From contig NW_027469119.1 in the NCBI RefSeq assembly GCF_051020765.1, positions 372,001 to 436,000 of the forward strand: 64,000 nucleotides of DNA, read 5' to 3'. The notes beneath the pieces are model-generated. The model was given only the letters and a program-made list of their open reading frames with translations, was not told the DNA's origin and searched no databases. The position numbers and the translations under genes are program-made. Numbering within the stretch: the stretch's first letter is position 1; the number at the start of each line of letters is the position of its first letter. Source of the stretch: Lasioglossum baleicum. Lineage: Eukaryota > Arthropoda > Insecta > Hymenoptera > Halictidae. Below, in pieces: positions 20,201 through 30,326 of the stretch.

Positions 20201-21421
20201 CGCATCCCGGTGCCGGTATGCTGCGTATGGCTTGTACTTTTTCCGGATCTGTGCGTACGCCCTCGCTTGTTACCACATGGCCCAGGTATCTTAGTTCGGT
20301 CCGGCCGAAGTGGCATTTCTCCGGGTTGATGCGTAGTTTTGCTTGTTGTAGTCGTTGTAGTACCTCGCGTAGATTCTTTAAATGTTCCTCGAACGTTCGG
20401 CCGAGAACAATGATGTCGTCGAGGTATGCAAACGCCTTTGGTTCCAGTTGTGGCCCAATAATTGTATCTAGGAACCGTTGGAACGTTGCCGGTGCGGAGT
20501 GTAAGCCGAATGGCATAACCTTGAAGTGGAACAGCCCTCTTCCCGGCACGGTGAATGCCGTAATCTGTCGGCTATTCGTGTCTAGTGGCACTTGCCAATA
20601 CCCATTTGCCAAGTCGATGGTGGAGATGTACCGAGCCCCTCGTAATTTCTCTAACGTTGCTTGTACCTGGGGCAATGGGTAGGCGTCTTTCTCGGTTACG
20701 TTGTTGACTCGTCGAAAGTCAATACAGAATCGGGGTTTTCCGTTTGCCTTCCGTACTATTACGACAGGGGAGCTCCACGGACTTGTGGATGGCTCTATGA
20801 TTCCTTCTTGCAGCATGCGGTCAACTTCTTCGTTGATTATTTTCTGCGTTGCCGGGTTACGTGGTGTGTACCGCTGCTTTATCGGTTCGTCTGTCTTTAG
20901 GCGGATACGGTGTGCGGTTAGGTGAGTTGTACCTTTGATTTCGGCGAATTTTGGTGATTCTTTTGCCAATAATTCCCTTAGCTGGCGGTCTTGTTCTGGT
21001 GTACACTTTGCCAGTCCCTCTGTGTCTAGTGTATCTAGTTCCTGTTGGAGGGACCAGTTTTGTGTCCCGACGGTAATTTGCGTCCCCAGCGCGCTGAGTG
21101 CGTCTACTCCTATGAGCATGGGCTGGGCCAGGGATGGTAGCACTGGGCATGTGATTTCCAGTGCGTCTCCGCAGAGGTCTATGACTACTTCCATCTCCTC
21201 GTTCATCTTGACCATGGTTCCGTCGGCGATTCGTACCGTTGTTTCAGCTGGTACTGTTTTTGCTCCCTGTCGTTGGCACCATTCGGCGACGTCTTGGCGT
21301 AGATACGACCGTGTTGCCCCCGTATCTAGTAGCGCCCGGAAGCAACGGCCATATGCGGTTACTGGTATGAATATTCGCGTATCTCGACCTAGTTCGGTTG
21401 AGGCGTTCTGTAGTTCGGTCG
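17247..21421 (-). CDS. pol: Gypsy-G Pol polyprotein
   Basis: This long frame overlaps the end of gag by about 30 bp in another frame; the first Met (21,215) is inside the protease, so translation must start by frameshift. Order: protease with LLDTGATRSYL near 21,330; RT with FCIDFRRVNNVTEKDAYPLP and AYLDDIIVLG; RNase H with LQTDASGQGLGVVL and NFVADALSRQPDD; integrase zinc region HDDPTAGHLGTAKT...CSSCLQYK; catalytic core with VTADLIGPLP, AITDNGRQFES and CNPVERTNR (D, D, E all present). After about residue 970 (from 21,215) comes a roughly 350-residue Ser/Thr/Pro-rich tail of low complexity that overlaps a second open frame. The enzymatic domains are undamaged. Confidence 0.92.
17258..18301 (-). 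CDS. Third open frame of gypsy-G overlapping the Pol tail
   Basis: This 347-codon frame overlaps the 3' end of pol over 1 kb. The product is basic at the start (MSKRSHHEATKKTA), acidic in the middle (EFSLEDGLRELDELIASYEG), strongly Pro-rich with a 14-residue repeat (AAAPPPPTKSAPRP), and ends in a compact hydrophobic segment (DSYLVRVDNLRWRHAYRLP, VTGGWILIRMHAEGVQYIR). That segment is less like filler than the pol-frame tail. A similar small domain after a Pro-rich linker ends the last frame of gypsy-K. It might therefore be the real downstream product, or a frameshifted end of Pol. Function unknown. Confidence 0.5.
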   Translation of the reverse strand: MSKRSHHEATKKTAIPMKPEKADRPMEAKIRERIRDGSAPWPGKARGPPTKVRPPPRGEHQLMEVAAGGTASNIASHSHAPSSDQQRKVDKAGVKTTDPTPPEFSLEDGLRELDELIASYEGRPDLLPALPPSPPPPPIPTGPPVRKGTASPAERSKLQQSATKTAGAKRPITKAPPKRRALPKAGAGSAPRRRTPGQHQPPMPMQSGAGPSATPGPASTPLPPAQATPKPAAAPPPPTKSAPRPAAAPPPPTKSAPRPAHPPPSDQAAPRPAPPLPPPTQSQPQRRSLPQHVVPAEAPDSYLVRVDNLRWRHAYRLPVTGGWILIRMHAEGVQYIRYRRHEDPRGN

Positions 21422-22252
21422 GATGGTGCCCCTGCCTCCGACTCGGTTCCCGTTTCCCGTCACCGAATTACAGGTGCACCTGATTGTAGTGATCCCGGGT
21501 GTGCCGCAGTACGAGCAGAAGAGTTTTGTCGGTCTGCGACACTCTAGTCGCTGGTGCTCCCTCTGTCCGCACCTCCAGCAACATGTGGCCCGGTCGTATG
21601 TGTTCGTCACTTCAGCTGCGTCGTTGGAGATTGGTGTTACCTTCCGTTGTCGCTTCTCTTCTGCGATTGTATCTTCTAGTTCGTCTGTTCGCTCGAGGAG
21701 TTCGTCTGTCGATTTTATGTCTGCTCGGCGTATGAATTTTCTGAGTTCAGGTAGGAGATTTCGGTATGTTCTCTCCAGCTGCATTTCGCTAGTGTACCCT
21801 CCATGTCGACGCATCATGGTCTCAAGGTCTCCTGCGTACGTTCGCGTTATCTCCCCTGGTTTCTGTACTCGGTCCCGTATGTTGTCCTCCAGGTCAATCA
21901 GTTGGTTCCGGGGTAAGAAATTTTTGTGGAAGGCTTTGAGGAAGTCCTCCCAGGTTCCCCATTTCTCGTACTGGTTCCAGTACCATTTGAGTGCTTCTCC
22001 TCGGAATACCTCGGCTAAGCACGGGAGTATCTCCTCTGGTTCGACTTTGAAGCCTCTGCGGAGGTCCTTGAGTCGATCGAGGAAATCTTCCGCTCCCTTT
22101 CCTCCGTCGTAATGAGTGCCCCAGCGGCGGACCCGTTCCATGATGGGTTGATTCTGGCTGGGGGTAGCGGAGACATCGGCCACCGGTGGGTTGTCCTTCT
22201 TTTCCATTGTCTCGCGGACGTGGGCTGCCACTCGTGCTCGTAGTTCGTCCAA
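21389..22252 (-). CDS. gag: Gypsy-G Gag
   Basis: The product has 287 residues. It holds a retrotransposon Gag capsid region (MERVRRWGTHYDGGKGAEDF, FRGEALKWYWNQYEKWGTWE, LERTYRNLLPELRKFIRRA) and two knuckle-like motifs, CWRCGQREHQRLEC and CSYCGTPGITTIRC; the second lacks the usual His. It resembles the gypsy-K Gag (WYRN, TWTQFTQKFIANF), showing related lineages. The reading frame is intact. Confidence 0.88.
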   Translation of the reverse strand: MDELRARVAAHVRETMEKKDNPPVADVSATPSQNQPIMERVRRWGTHYDGGKGAEDFLDRLKDLRRGFKVEPEEILPCLAEVFRGEALKWYWNQYEKWGTWEDFLKAFHKNFLPRNQLIDLEDNIRDRVQKPGEITRTYAGDLETMMRRHGGYTSEMQLERTYRNLLPELRKFIRRADIKSTDELLERTDELEDTIAEEKRQRKVTPISNDAAEVTNTYDRATCCWRCGQREHQRLECRRPTKLFCSYCGTPGITTIRCTCNSVTGNGNRVGGRGTIRPNYRTPQPN

Positions 22253-22379
22253 GTTGCCTTCTGCGCTGATTCCTCGGTGGAAACTTTCTGTTCAATCCCA
22301 TGGTTTGAATCTCGAACGTTGCGTCTTCCCGGATCATGCGATCGATCCGGCACCAATCGCGTGCGACCCCGCCTGCCGT

Positions 22380-22882
22380 TTCGAAGAATATTTAAAGGCC
22401 CTCCCTTGGCGGAGCGGTCTCTTTTTCGCTGTACAGTTCTTCAACCACGGTCGTTACTAGCTTCACGTATTTAATCAATTGCGCTTTATATTCTTATTCG
22501 AAAAGTCGGTTCAATCTACTAGGATCAATTTCCTTTTTCATCGCGATTTCGTGCATCTGCCCCGCGACAAGATTTCCTACGTACGCGCAGAAGATTATCT
22601 GTCCGCGGCGACCCTCACTAAGGGGCGTTCAAGATTTCCGTCTCGCGACTACAGGGCAGAAGCTAGCACGCTCAAGATTTCCGGTGACCGATCCGCCGGC
22701 GATTGTGCCACCGGTCAATTTTCGACATCAATAAAGTGCAATTGTGAATTTCACACGGAGCATCTACATCTCCCTCATTCACACCACCTCATCCTCGCCG
22801 TTCCTCGCGCGCTCATTGCTGAGCGGTCCCGGCCTCAGGCGCCTCTGACCTTCGGTCGACGCCGAACACTTAACGCGGCTAC
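22380..22882 (+). promoter_or_regulatory. Promoter and leader upstream of the coiled-coil gene of Polinton remnant 2
   Basis: A TATA-like box (atatttaaag) lies at about 22,389-22,398 and a likely initiator (cagttc) about 40 bp later. A 450-bp leader without clear coding sense follows; an AATAAAG occurs near 22,731. The leader could contain part of another element, as it looks LTR-like, but no second copy is in the window. The open frame to the left of the first good ATG (22,884) has no motif. Confidence 0.4.
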
Positions 22883-22883
22883 T

Positions 22884-25165
22884 ATGAAGGAGGATCATCA
22901 GAAAGATGCAACAGGATTGGCTGATGTTAGCAGCAGTGGAAACAACAACAGCAACAACAACAACAACAACAACAAAGCAATTGCGTTCAATAAAATGTTA
23001 TTAGAATTTATTATAAGTTCGTTAGACAAAACAGATGTAGAGTCTCGAACTATAGAAAATGTGAAAGCTTCTGTTGCATCGAAAGGTTACGTGAATGATC
23101 ATCTTGGTAAGAAAGCAATAACTATCGATGGTGTGAAATACATACGTATGGAAAATATTGGAATAGATAATGATAATTCAACAATAAAACAGTATGTAGA
23201 TTCATGCATCGATATTATAAAAACCACGCTCACTGATGAACTCCGTAAGAACGTTGATGACAAGATTGAGAATCTACGTAGAAATGTGACTAACAATGAG
23301 TTATTGTGTGAAGCTAAGCTGAATGATATTGATAAACATGTGAAACAACATCAAGAAAAGTTGAATGAGTTTGAGAAAATGGAAATACCTGTCGATTATA
23401 GGGAATTTTTTCGTGATAAATTTTTCAAGCTAGATGACTTGATGGAAGTAATGAAGCGTGAACGGAAAACAGATCGTGAAAAATTAAACGCTTTTGCTAA
23501 AAATATTGATAAATTTAACGATAGACTTTTAACCGTTGAATTTGAAATCAATAAAACTGTAACAGACCTGCACCGGGCAGGCCTGTTACTAGCAGAACCG
23601 ACTATCAAGGCGCGCCGAATCAAACCGAACCGAGCCGAACTAGGCCGAACCGAACCATCGCGCACCACCGACACGCGCCCCGCGCCACGAAGCGAATACC
23701 GATGGGAACGAGTCGACAGTTTTTCCCACGCGCGTGAGAACGATCGAGAGAGCATTCGCGAAGTTCAGCACCGCACCGTCGCCCAAACCACCAAACGAAC
23801 AGCTATAAAAGCTGCTACGCAACCGCGGGAGCGCCTTCTTAACTGAGACACGACTCAGATCGGATCGTTCCTGTTAATATCCTCTGTAAGTACCCGTTCC
23901 GGTGACGAACTACGTTCCACCAAACGAAATACGGCGCACCGCCATTTTGTTAACCTGTATTCCTGTTCCATGGGAGCATTCCACCGGTGACGAACTACGT
24001 TCCACCGAAGTAGAGTAAGGCGTACGCCACTCTGAAAGGCCAAGGTGTACCACTAGCCTCCTCGTCAAGGCGTACCGTCCACGAGAACGAACGACGAGCA
24101 CGATGAACCATCACTCGTCGCCGTAGAACCGCCTGAGAGGACCTAGACGCACGGTGAACCACCACGTTGAAATCCGACCGACACGAGTCAGGCAGGGAAC
24201 CCTCCTTCCTTCCCGAAAACGTCCCGTTCCTGTATCACACCCAGAGCACGACGTACCGTCACTCTCTTTTCGCCAAGGTGTACCACCAGCGATCTTGCTA
24301 AGGCGTACCGTCGACAAGAACGAACGACGAGCACGATGAACCATCACTCGTCGCCGTAGAACCGCCCGAGAGGATTATGGCGTATGGCGAACCGTCACGT
24401 CAAATATCCGACCGACCTGACTCGGGCAGGGATTTCCCTACCGTCCTGATTACCCGTTTACCTGTCTCGGTTACGCGTCCCGTACCTGAAAACCGCGATC
24501 TGCGCGTCCGAGAAAGTTACGCGTTCCGTACCTGAAAACCGCGATCTGCGCGTCCGAGAAAGTTACGCGCATCCGTACCTGAAAGTCGCGATCACCGAGT
24601 GAACATTCGCGAAGACCGAAACCCGGAAACCGCGCTCGCGAACTCGCCGGCAGCGAGCATGTCAGTGAAACCGCCTGTGTCGTTATTTCGAACCCGCGTA
24701 CCACGTCCAGTTCCCCATCGACATTTTTCCTCTTGTTGAACATTGAACTCTGGATCGGCGAGCTATAAGGACGAAAAGGAAGTCTCCGACGTGACGACGA
24801 AACCAGGTTGTTACAAAACCATGGATAGAAAATTGGTGAACTTGAAGAATATGTTGATCGATAAAATCAATGATGCAAAGGAAACAGCGAATGCAAACAA
24901 ATTGAATCAAGGAAAGTTGTTGCTTCTGGAACAAGCTGTGCAGGATATGCGTCAAAAATTTGAAACTGGTGGCTATGAAACTGATGAGGAATTAAATGAA
25001 CGATTCATCGCGTACAATGATAGCTTGCACAAAAACATGATTGCATCGATTGAAGAACGGAATAAAGCTCATGAAGATTTTACGAAAACTTTGAATGAGA
25101 AATTTGATGAGATTTATACGCAAATACGGCATAACAAGGAAGAGAAATTTGTGGACAAGAAATAA
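22884..25165 (+). pseudogene. Coiled-coil protein gene of Polinton remnant 2, split by a solo LTR
   Basis: The first part (22,884-23,557) starts MKEDHQKDATGLADVSSSGN, has an Asn run, then a segment ITIDGVKYIRMENIG and helical, charged sequence. The second part (24,820-25,165) continues with helical sequence (TMDRKLVNLKNMLIDK) and ends with a stop. Removing the LTR and one aaac duplicate puts both parts in the same frame, so the gene was whole before insertion. The protein resembles the coiled-coil protein at 5,789-6,202 in style and in the (K)(Q/L)YVD(S/T) segment. It lies about 100 bp upstream of integrase on the same strand. A structural role in a Polinton particle is conceivable but unproven. 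Confidence 0.65.
23558..24815 (+). repeat. Solo LTR, family H, copy 1
   Basis: It starts TGTAACAGACCTG, ends GGTTGTTACA and is 1,258 bp, flanked by aaac (23,554-23,557 and 24,816-24,819). A TATA box (ctataaaagc) is at about 23,801. Downstream of it lies an array of nested hairpins (about 23,897-24,400). A 46-bp unit (tgcgcgtccgagaaag) is repeated near 24,475-24,590. No internal element sequence is left. Confidence 0.93.
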
Positions 25166-25267
25166 AAAAAACAAAAAAAACATGAATGGAAGAGGATGTT
25201 ACAACGCTACATAACAAGGAAGAGGAATTCTTTTTTTTAGACAAAAAATAAACGTGAAATAAAGAGG
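25166..25267 (+). other. Spacer with partial duplication of the coiled-coil gene end
   Basis: The segment cataacaaggaagag...aaataaa occurs at 25,130-25,165 and again at about 25,211-25,252, so the 3' end of the upstream gene was duplicated. Confidence 0.6.
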
Positions 25268-25789
25268 ATGTCAAACATGAGTAAAGAAAAGGTGCAATTA
25301 GTTGATGAACTGCATGCTCCAGCAAGACGTTATTTCTCACGTAGACGAGTGATAGTGCGAGGATTCGATGATCTCTGGCAAGTTGATATCGTAGAAGTTC
25401 AACCATATGCTCGAGATAATCGAGGTCATCGATATATTCTTACGATAATTGATGTGTTCAGTAAATATGCATGGGCGGTTCTGTTGAAGAGTAAAAATGC
25501 TAACGATGTGTGTAAAGCTTTCGCTTTCGTGTTGAAGAAGGATGGTAGATCACCTAACAACTTGCACACTGATATGGGTAAAGAATTCTACAATGCGATG
25601 TTTCAAGAATATCTTAGAAAACACAACATTCATCATTATTCGACGTTTAGCACAATGAAGGCTTCAGTAGTTGAACGATTCAATCGTACACTGAAGAACA
25701 GCATGTGGAAATTTTTCTCATTGAGTGGAAAATATCGTTGGATCGATGCGCTTCCATCGCTGATTGAAAACTATAATAATAAAAAATAA
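25268..25789 (+). pseudogene. Polinton/Maverick retroviral-type integrase, C-terminally truncated
   Basis: The product matches the rve-type integrase of Polintons: LVDELHAPARRYFSRRR, then catalytic WQVDIVEV, LHTDMGKEFYN and KASVVERFNRTLK, so D, D and E are all present (second D and E about 34 apart). Integrase inserts the linear Polinton DNA. It ends at ENYNNKK, where Polinton integrases normally continue with a chromodomain-like tail. The break is where BEL element 2 begins to intrude. A short fragment of the same gene is at 3,225-3,311. Confidence 0.85.
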
Positions 25790-25912
25790 CGCAAAAATAA
25801 TATATGGATCTTGATGTTGATCCAAAGTAATACTAGTGCTTAAAAATGAGTACCATAGCTATTAAAATACGAAGAGTAATAAGTACTATAAACACAAACG
25901 GAAATAATATGA

Positions 25913-26791
25913 TTAAGAGTCCATAAAGAGTGGGCATACTCGTTTAACACTACGTTTGTATATTCCGTTCGTAGTTTTTACGGTCAAAACTCTTGTGACT
26001 TTATCAGCGCCGGGATGGAGCTCGATAATACGTCCCAAATGCCATTGCATTGGCGGAATGTTGTCTTCCTTCGGGATTACAAGATCCCCAATCCTTGGTT
26101 GCTGCGATGATGAAGCTCGCCATTTGCTACGTATATTTAGTTGGTTTACATACTCCTTATGCCATCTCGTTCAAAAATGCTGTTTCACCCTTTGGATGTG
26201 TTGCCATATTGACAACCTATTTGAGGGTATATGCTGTAAATCATGCTCAGGTATGCTCTTTAGCGAATCACCTATTAGGAAGTGTGCAGGGGTGAGGGCA
26301 GATGTTTCATTTGGATCAGAAGACATAGGAGTTAACGGTCGGGAGTTTAATATCGCCTCAATTTCAATTATATACGTATTTAATTGCTCGTATGTGAACA
26401 ATTGATCACCAACAGTGCGAATTAAATGGTGTTTAAAGGATTTAACTAACGCTTCCCACAGACCACCAAAATGAGGTGATCGCGGGGGAGAAAAATGCCA
26501 CGTGACACCTTCGTTTGTCAAATATTGTGTTACCCCACTAGCAAGAGTCTCATTTTTTAAGTAATCAAGAATACTTTTTAACTCGTTGTTTGCACCCACA
26601 AAATTGGTAGCATTATCAGAATATATATGACGTGATTTACCACGTCGAGAGAAAAAGCGTTTCAGGCAGGCTATAAACGATTCCGTGGTCAAATCACTGA
26701 CCAATTCCATGTGCGCTGCCTTTGTTGCAAAGCATACAAATACGCAAACATACAATTTTACCTTTCCGCGATTTCGAAATTTCTTTTCCTT
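25913..26791 (-). pseudogene. pol: BEL element 2 integrase core and C-terminal tail
   Basis: The frame continues the integrase after the gypsy-K insertion: FVCFATKAAHMELVSDL (first catalytic segment, with part of the D region in the preceding exon-like piece), HIYSDNATNFVGANNEL (second D), WHFSPPRSPHFGGLWEALVKS (E), then ALTPAHFLIGDSL and NRLSIWQHIQRVKQHF. A TGA at about 26,171-26,173 replaces the usual Trp in QHFW, and the frame then continues with a good DUF5641-like tail (RIGDLVIPKEDNIPPMQWHL) to the stop at 25,913. The product is therefore disabled. Confidence 0.82.
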
Positions 26792-27632
26792 TGTAACAGA
26801 CCTGTACGGTGCAGGCCTGTTACTATTAGACACGCGCCGAACACAACCGAGCGACGCCGAGGATTACCGAACGCGTCGTCCGCGTACGATGCACGATCCC
26901 CGCGCTCCAGGCCATATTCGGCGGGAAACGGACGTCGAGGTTCCGCCATCTTAACGGATACGGAAACTTGACGTCACACATCCGTTCTCCCCGCACCATT
27001 CCCCTCACCACCAACCGCCGCCTATAAAAGGCGATGTAAACGAGGCACGCCCCGCTTTTTCCAGCCTGGGCAGCATCCCAGGAACACCGTCCTACCTAAC
27101 CTAGTTCCCACCGGCGTGACAGCATACACGCCAAACAGAGAGGGCAGCATCCCTCTCTGCCGCTCAGGCAGCATCCTGAGCAAACCTCTCGGGCAGCATC
27201 CCGAGAACTCCGACAGCTACCGGAGACGTCTAAATGAAGGGGCAGCTTCCTCTTCATTTACCGTAGAACCGCCACGGGATTTTCCCGACTCGTGGCATGG
27301 TTTCCCGACCACTCCTGTCTGAACCCAGTCGCCGGCACAAGCACCAGGTCCACGAATACGCGTCGCGTCGCGATGAACGATCACGCAAGGATCGTCCCTA
27401 GAATCACGGGTCCGTAAGACCGTCCATGAGACACAAGGTTACGCGAATGTACGAGCAGTGAGGCCCGTAAAATACACATACACGTTGTCGTTATTTCACG
27501 TCCCGCGCACCTCGTCCATTTTCAGCTTCAGTCGATTCTCTCGCCGGTAGACGAACCCGGCTCGACGAGTTATTCCACCACGAGAGGATACGACGCCGCG
27601 ACGACTTCTCCGTCGGAAGCAGAACCGTTACA
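26792..27632 (+). repeat. LTR-K, 5' LTR of gypsy-K
   Basis: It begins TGTAACAGACCTG and ends AACCGTTACA; 841 bp. A TATA box (cctataaaagg) lies at 27,021-27,031. The hairpin array 27,065-27,295 follows at the expected start of the transcript. The opening bases form a 12-bp inverted repeat with one mismatch, as in LTR-H. Confidence 0.93.
27065..27295 (+). other. Array of eight short hairpins with CAGCAT-type loops in LTR-K
   Basis: Stems and positions: CCTGGG/CCCAGG (27,065-27,082); GGCGTG/CACGCC (27,113-27,132); CAGAGAGGG/CCCTCTCTG (27,136-27,159); GCTCAGG/CCTGAGC (27,162-27,181); TCTCGGG/CCCGAGA (27,187-27,206); CTCCG/CGGAG (27,208-27,225); TAAATGAAG/CTTCATTTA (27,231-27,260); CCACG/CGTGG (27,272-27,295). 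The first five have CAGCAT exactly in the loop, the next two CAGCT. It lies about 40 bp past the TATA box, so it should form part of the RNA leader. Confidence 0.85.
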
Positions 27633-27650
27633 TGGCGCCCGAACAGGGAC
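27633..27650 (+). promoter_or_regulatory. Primer binding site of gypsy-K, tRNA-Lys type
   Basis: The 18 bases starting TGGCGCCCGAACAGGG directly follow the LTR. This is the well-known tRNA-Lys3-complementary site also used by several retroviruses and some gypsy elements. Confidence 0.92.
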
Positions 27651-27882
27651 CTGGTGCGAAAACAAACGCGTCGGAATAACGGCCACGTGGCAAATTTGAG
27701 GTTAACGTACGGACACCTCATCGGTCGGAAATGGAGCCTCGCGCGCGACATCCTGTGGCGGATCAGAGTGAACAATGAACCGGGTAATTGTGACAGTTTC
27801 GCGACATCTAGTGTCGATCGACCACGCCGGCCGATCGAAAGCGAGTAAAACGATTCGCAAACCCAAGTGAACCCACCAGGGC

Positions 27883-28737
27883 ATGTCACAGGGCTCTGTA
27901 CGTGTCACCAAGATACAAGTGCACCGAATCATCGCCGAACTGCGACGCCTACGCCTACCGACCACCGGGACACAAGCGGAACTCCGACAGCACTGGGAAA
28001 GCTGTGTCCGTGCACAGACGGAAGAATTGTTCTGTCTGCCCGAAAGACTGTTCAAAATGGACGACCCGAAACCAGCGGCCGGCGGGCCATCCGCGCCGAA
28101 CATTATCACCGTCACCTCGCCAGATGACCCCGGAAAAAACATGGACCGTATGCGAAAGTGGGGGTGCACCACGGACGGAAAAGACCCGTATGCGTTCGTA
28201 GAACGTCTCGCGGAATTACAAGAGACGTACTGCCTCTCCGACACGGAACTCCTTCGAGGGGTCACCGAACTCGTGCGCGGAGACGCGCAGATCTGGTACC
28301 GTAACACCAGATACCAAATTAACACGTGGACGCAATTCACGCAGAAGTTCATAGCGAATTTCGCCGCGAACCAGACACAACTACAGCGGGAACGAAAGGC
28401 CCGAGAACGAGTGCAAAAACAAGGGGAGCCGTTTCATAAATACATGAACGCCCTCATCACTTTGATGAGACGAGCCCAGATACCCACCACCGATTACCTG
28501 GAAACGATATATGAGAATATGCTGCCGGAGCATACGGTCGTAATCAACCCCGCGTATGTCAAAGATTCGGACGACCTGCTGTGCCAAGTACAACGCATTG
28601 AAAGAGCACTCGAACGAAAGAACATATTGCAGAAGCAATCAGTCCGGGACACCACCGCAGTTCAGTGCGCGGGAAATTTCTCGGGAAACGGATCAAGGGG
28701 CCCGTCACAACCGGGCGACCACCGGCCCCCGCAATAA
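27883..28737 (+). CDS. gag: Gypsy-K Gag
   Basis: The ATG is about 250 bp after the primer site. The product starts MSQGSVRVTKIQVHRIIAEL, a SAP-like helical start (LRRLRLPTTGTQAELRQHW), then a capsid region (MDRMRKWGCTTDGKDPYAFV, VRGDAQIWYRNTRYQINTWT, IYENMLPEHTVVINP). The C-terminal zinc knuckles expected for this lineage are absent, probably removed by the deletion that joins gag to pol near 28,700. Otherwise the frame is open (284 residues). Confidence 0.85.
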   Translation: MSQGSVRVTKIQVHRIIAELRRLRLPTTGTQAELRQHWESCVRAQTEELFCLPERLFKMDDPKPAAGGPSAPNIITVTSPDDPGKNMDRMRKWGCTTDGKDPYAFVERLAELQETYCLSDTELLRGVTELVRGDAQIWYRNTRYQINTWTQFTQKFIANFAANQTQLQRERKARERVQKQGEPFHKYMNALITLMRRAQIPTTDYLETIYENMLPEHTVVINPAYVKDSDDLLCQVQRIERALERKNILQKQSVRDTTAVQCAGNFSGNGSRGPSQPGDHRPPQ

Positions 28738-29900
28738 GATACACACCCCGGCCACGGCTCAAATGTCGACCAGGACGACAGAACCACGTCGCCGATGCGC
28801 TGTCCAGAAACACACCAGTACCAGATATATATCTGCTCCAGACAAAACAGCGCACCGACACGTGGTACCAGAAAAAGATCGAAGCAGTCCGCCAGAACCC
28901 CGCGTCCGTTCCTGATTACCAGATACGCAAGGGGAAACTGCATCGACACCTGTCACATCAGCTCGATTACAACGCACAAACGGCCAGTAACGACTGGAAA
29001 ATATGTGTATCTGCGGGGGAAAGGGAAGCCCTCCTCCGCCAGTACCATGACGATCCCGACGCCGGACACCTTGGAATCGCAAAAACGATCGTCCGTCTGG
29101 CACAAAAATACTACTGGCCCGGTATGTTCAGAGAAGCAGCCCGATACGTTCGTTGCTGTACGAGCTGCCAGCAATATAAGACGCCACTACCACGACGACG
29201 TGGACGTCCGCGGAAAAGAATGAGTGCTGTTAACCTCTGTCACAGGCAAACAGCTCCAGATTCGCAGTGCCGATTGCAGCAGCCACTGCAACGCACCAGC
29301 GCCATGGAAACCGTACGACCACGGGTAGGGTCGAACACTAGCATTGCATGGGTTATGACGATACCGCCGCTCATGATCGACGGGCACCGCGAGCAAATGT
29401 GCCGCTCGCCATTACCAGCGGTCCTGGCGGAGACGACCACCCGGACACAACAGCAGAGGACAATCCGGCCAATCCTGGCGACGGCAACGCTCACGGGGAC
29501 CACCACGAGGAACCGACCACAGGGGGTTATCCGGCCAATCCTGGCGACGGCAACGAACCCCGAGCTACCAGAGGAGGAGCAGCCGGGAAACGGGGGGCAA
29601 CCAGTGGCACCGTGGCGGAGGACGCCAGGAACACCGCCCCCGATCACATACGCCGGAAGGCATGCGCCTTGCCCCACGACCTGGTATCAGCTACCCAACG
29701 GCCGCTACGTAGAGGTACCGATCCGGTTCGTAGCGAAACGGGAGTACCGAGCTTCACTCGGAGAAGAGCGTTGGATGCTCTTTTTCGACCGAAGCGGACG
29801 CCTTCGCCGATGCAAACGCCGGAACCAGCAAGTAGGTGACCGGAAGGGACACGCGCGTCGCGGCCCCCCTTCCCGCGCCGGGGAGGACGGTAGTAATTAA
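28665..29900 (+). pseudogene. pol: Gypsy-K Pol remnant and C-terminal frame
   Basis: After about 35 residues of junction sequence the frame shows the end of RNase H (GRQNHVADALSRN) and the integrase zinc region (YHDDPDAGHLGIAKTIVRLA, CCTSCQQYK). Protease, RT, most of RNase H and the catalytic core of integrase are deleted. A Pro/Thr-rich linker and a short end domain follow (TWYQLPNGRYVEVPIRFVA, ERWMLFFDRSGRLRRCK), comparable in position to the end of the third gypsy-G frame. This copy could not make its own enzymes. Confidence 0.8.
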
Positions 29901-30326
29901 GTTAGGTTATCATTTACGTTAGGGTAGTATTTTCTTACGGCACCGCGACAGCAAACGCGGACCGCCGAACCACGTCGATCAATTTTTTTTTTCTTTCTCC
30001 TCGCATCGCTGCGCCATACCCGACGAGCGGGATCAAGGGTTTTTCGTTTTTTTTATTTCCAGGAAGCGGCTGCAAGGGGATCGAGTTCTTAATCATGACT
30101 CGTGCACTGACGAGCGCTGACCAGAGCGTTAGTACGATACGTGATACCCGCGAACACATGTATATACCCGTTTAGTATTAGATTTGCATGGTAATGATAC
30201 ATTAGTAGTATTCCTGTTATACCTAAGTGTAAGACTGTACCTGATGCCACGAAAGTGGCCTGTTTCTTTTACAATAAATGGGTGCCTCGCTCTCTTACGT
30301 TACGCTGTCCCGAAGGGGGAGGGGGG
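29901..30326 (+). other. Gypsy-K 3' untranslated stretch with polypurine tract
   Basis: No gene is seen. The last bases before the 3' LTR (cgaagggggagggggg, about 30,311-30,326) form a polypurine tract. Confidence 0.7.

Larger units (their letters stand above)
16022..22360 (-). mobile_element. Gypsy-G retrotransposon, 5' LTR missing
   Basis: Gag, Pol and a third reading frame are on the minus strand, followed by a polypurine tract (17,067-17,081) and a full 3' LTR. No matching LTR is found upstream of gag (right side). The element instead meets the Polinton promoter region near 22,360, so its 5' end was lost. Part of its LTR is also present in inverted orientation at 8,849-9,350. Confidence 0.85.

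Noticed and set aside
17262..20900. Long plus-strand frames (up to 227 codons)
   Set aside because: They are antisense to the gypsy-G pol and third frame; Gly/Val-rich composition mirrors the Pro-rich coding strand.
27065..27295. CRISPR-like array
   Set aside because: Units have constant loops, not constant repeats with variable spacers, and the setting is a eukaryotic LTR.
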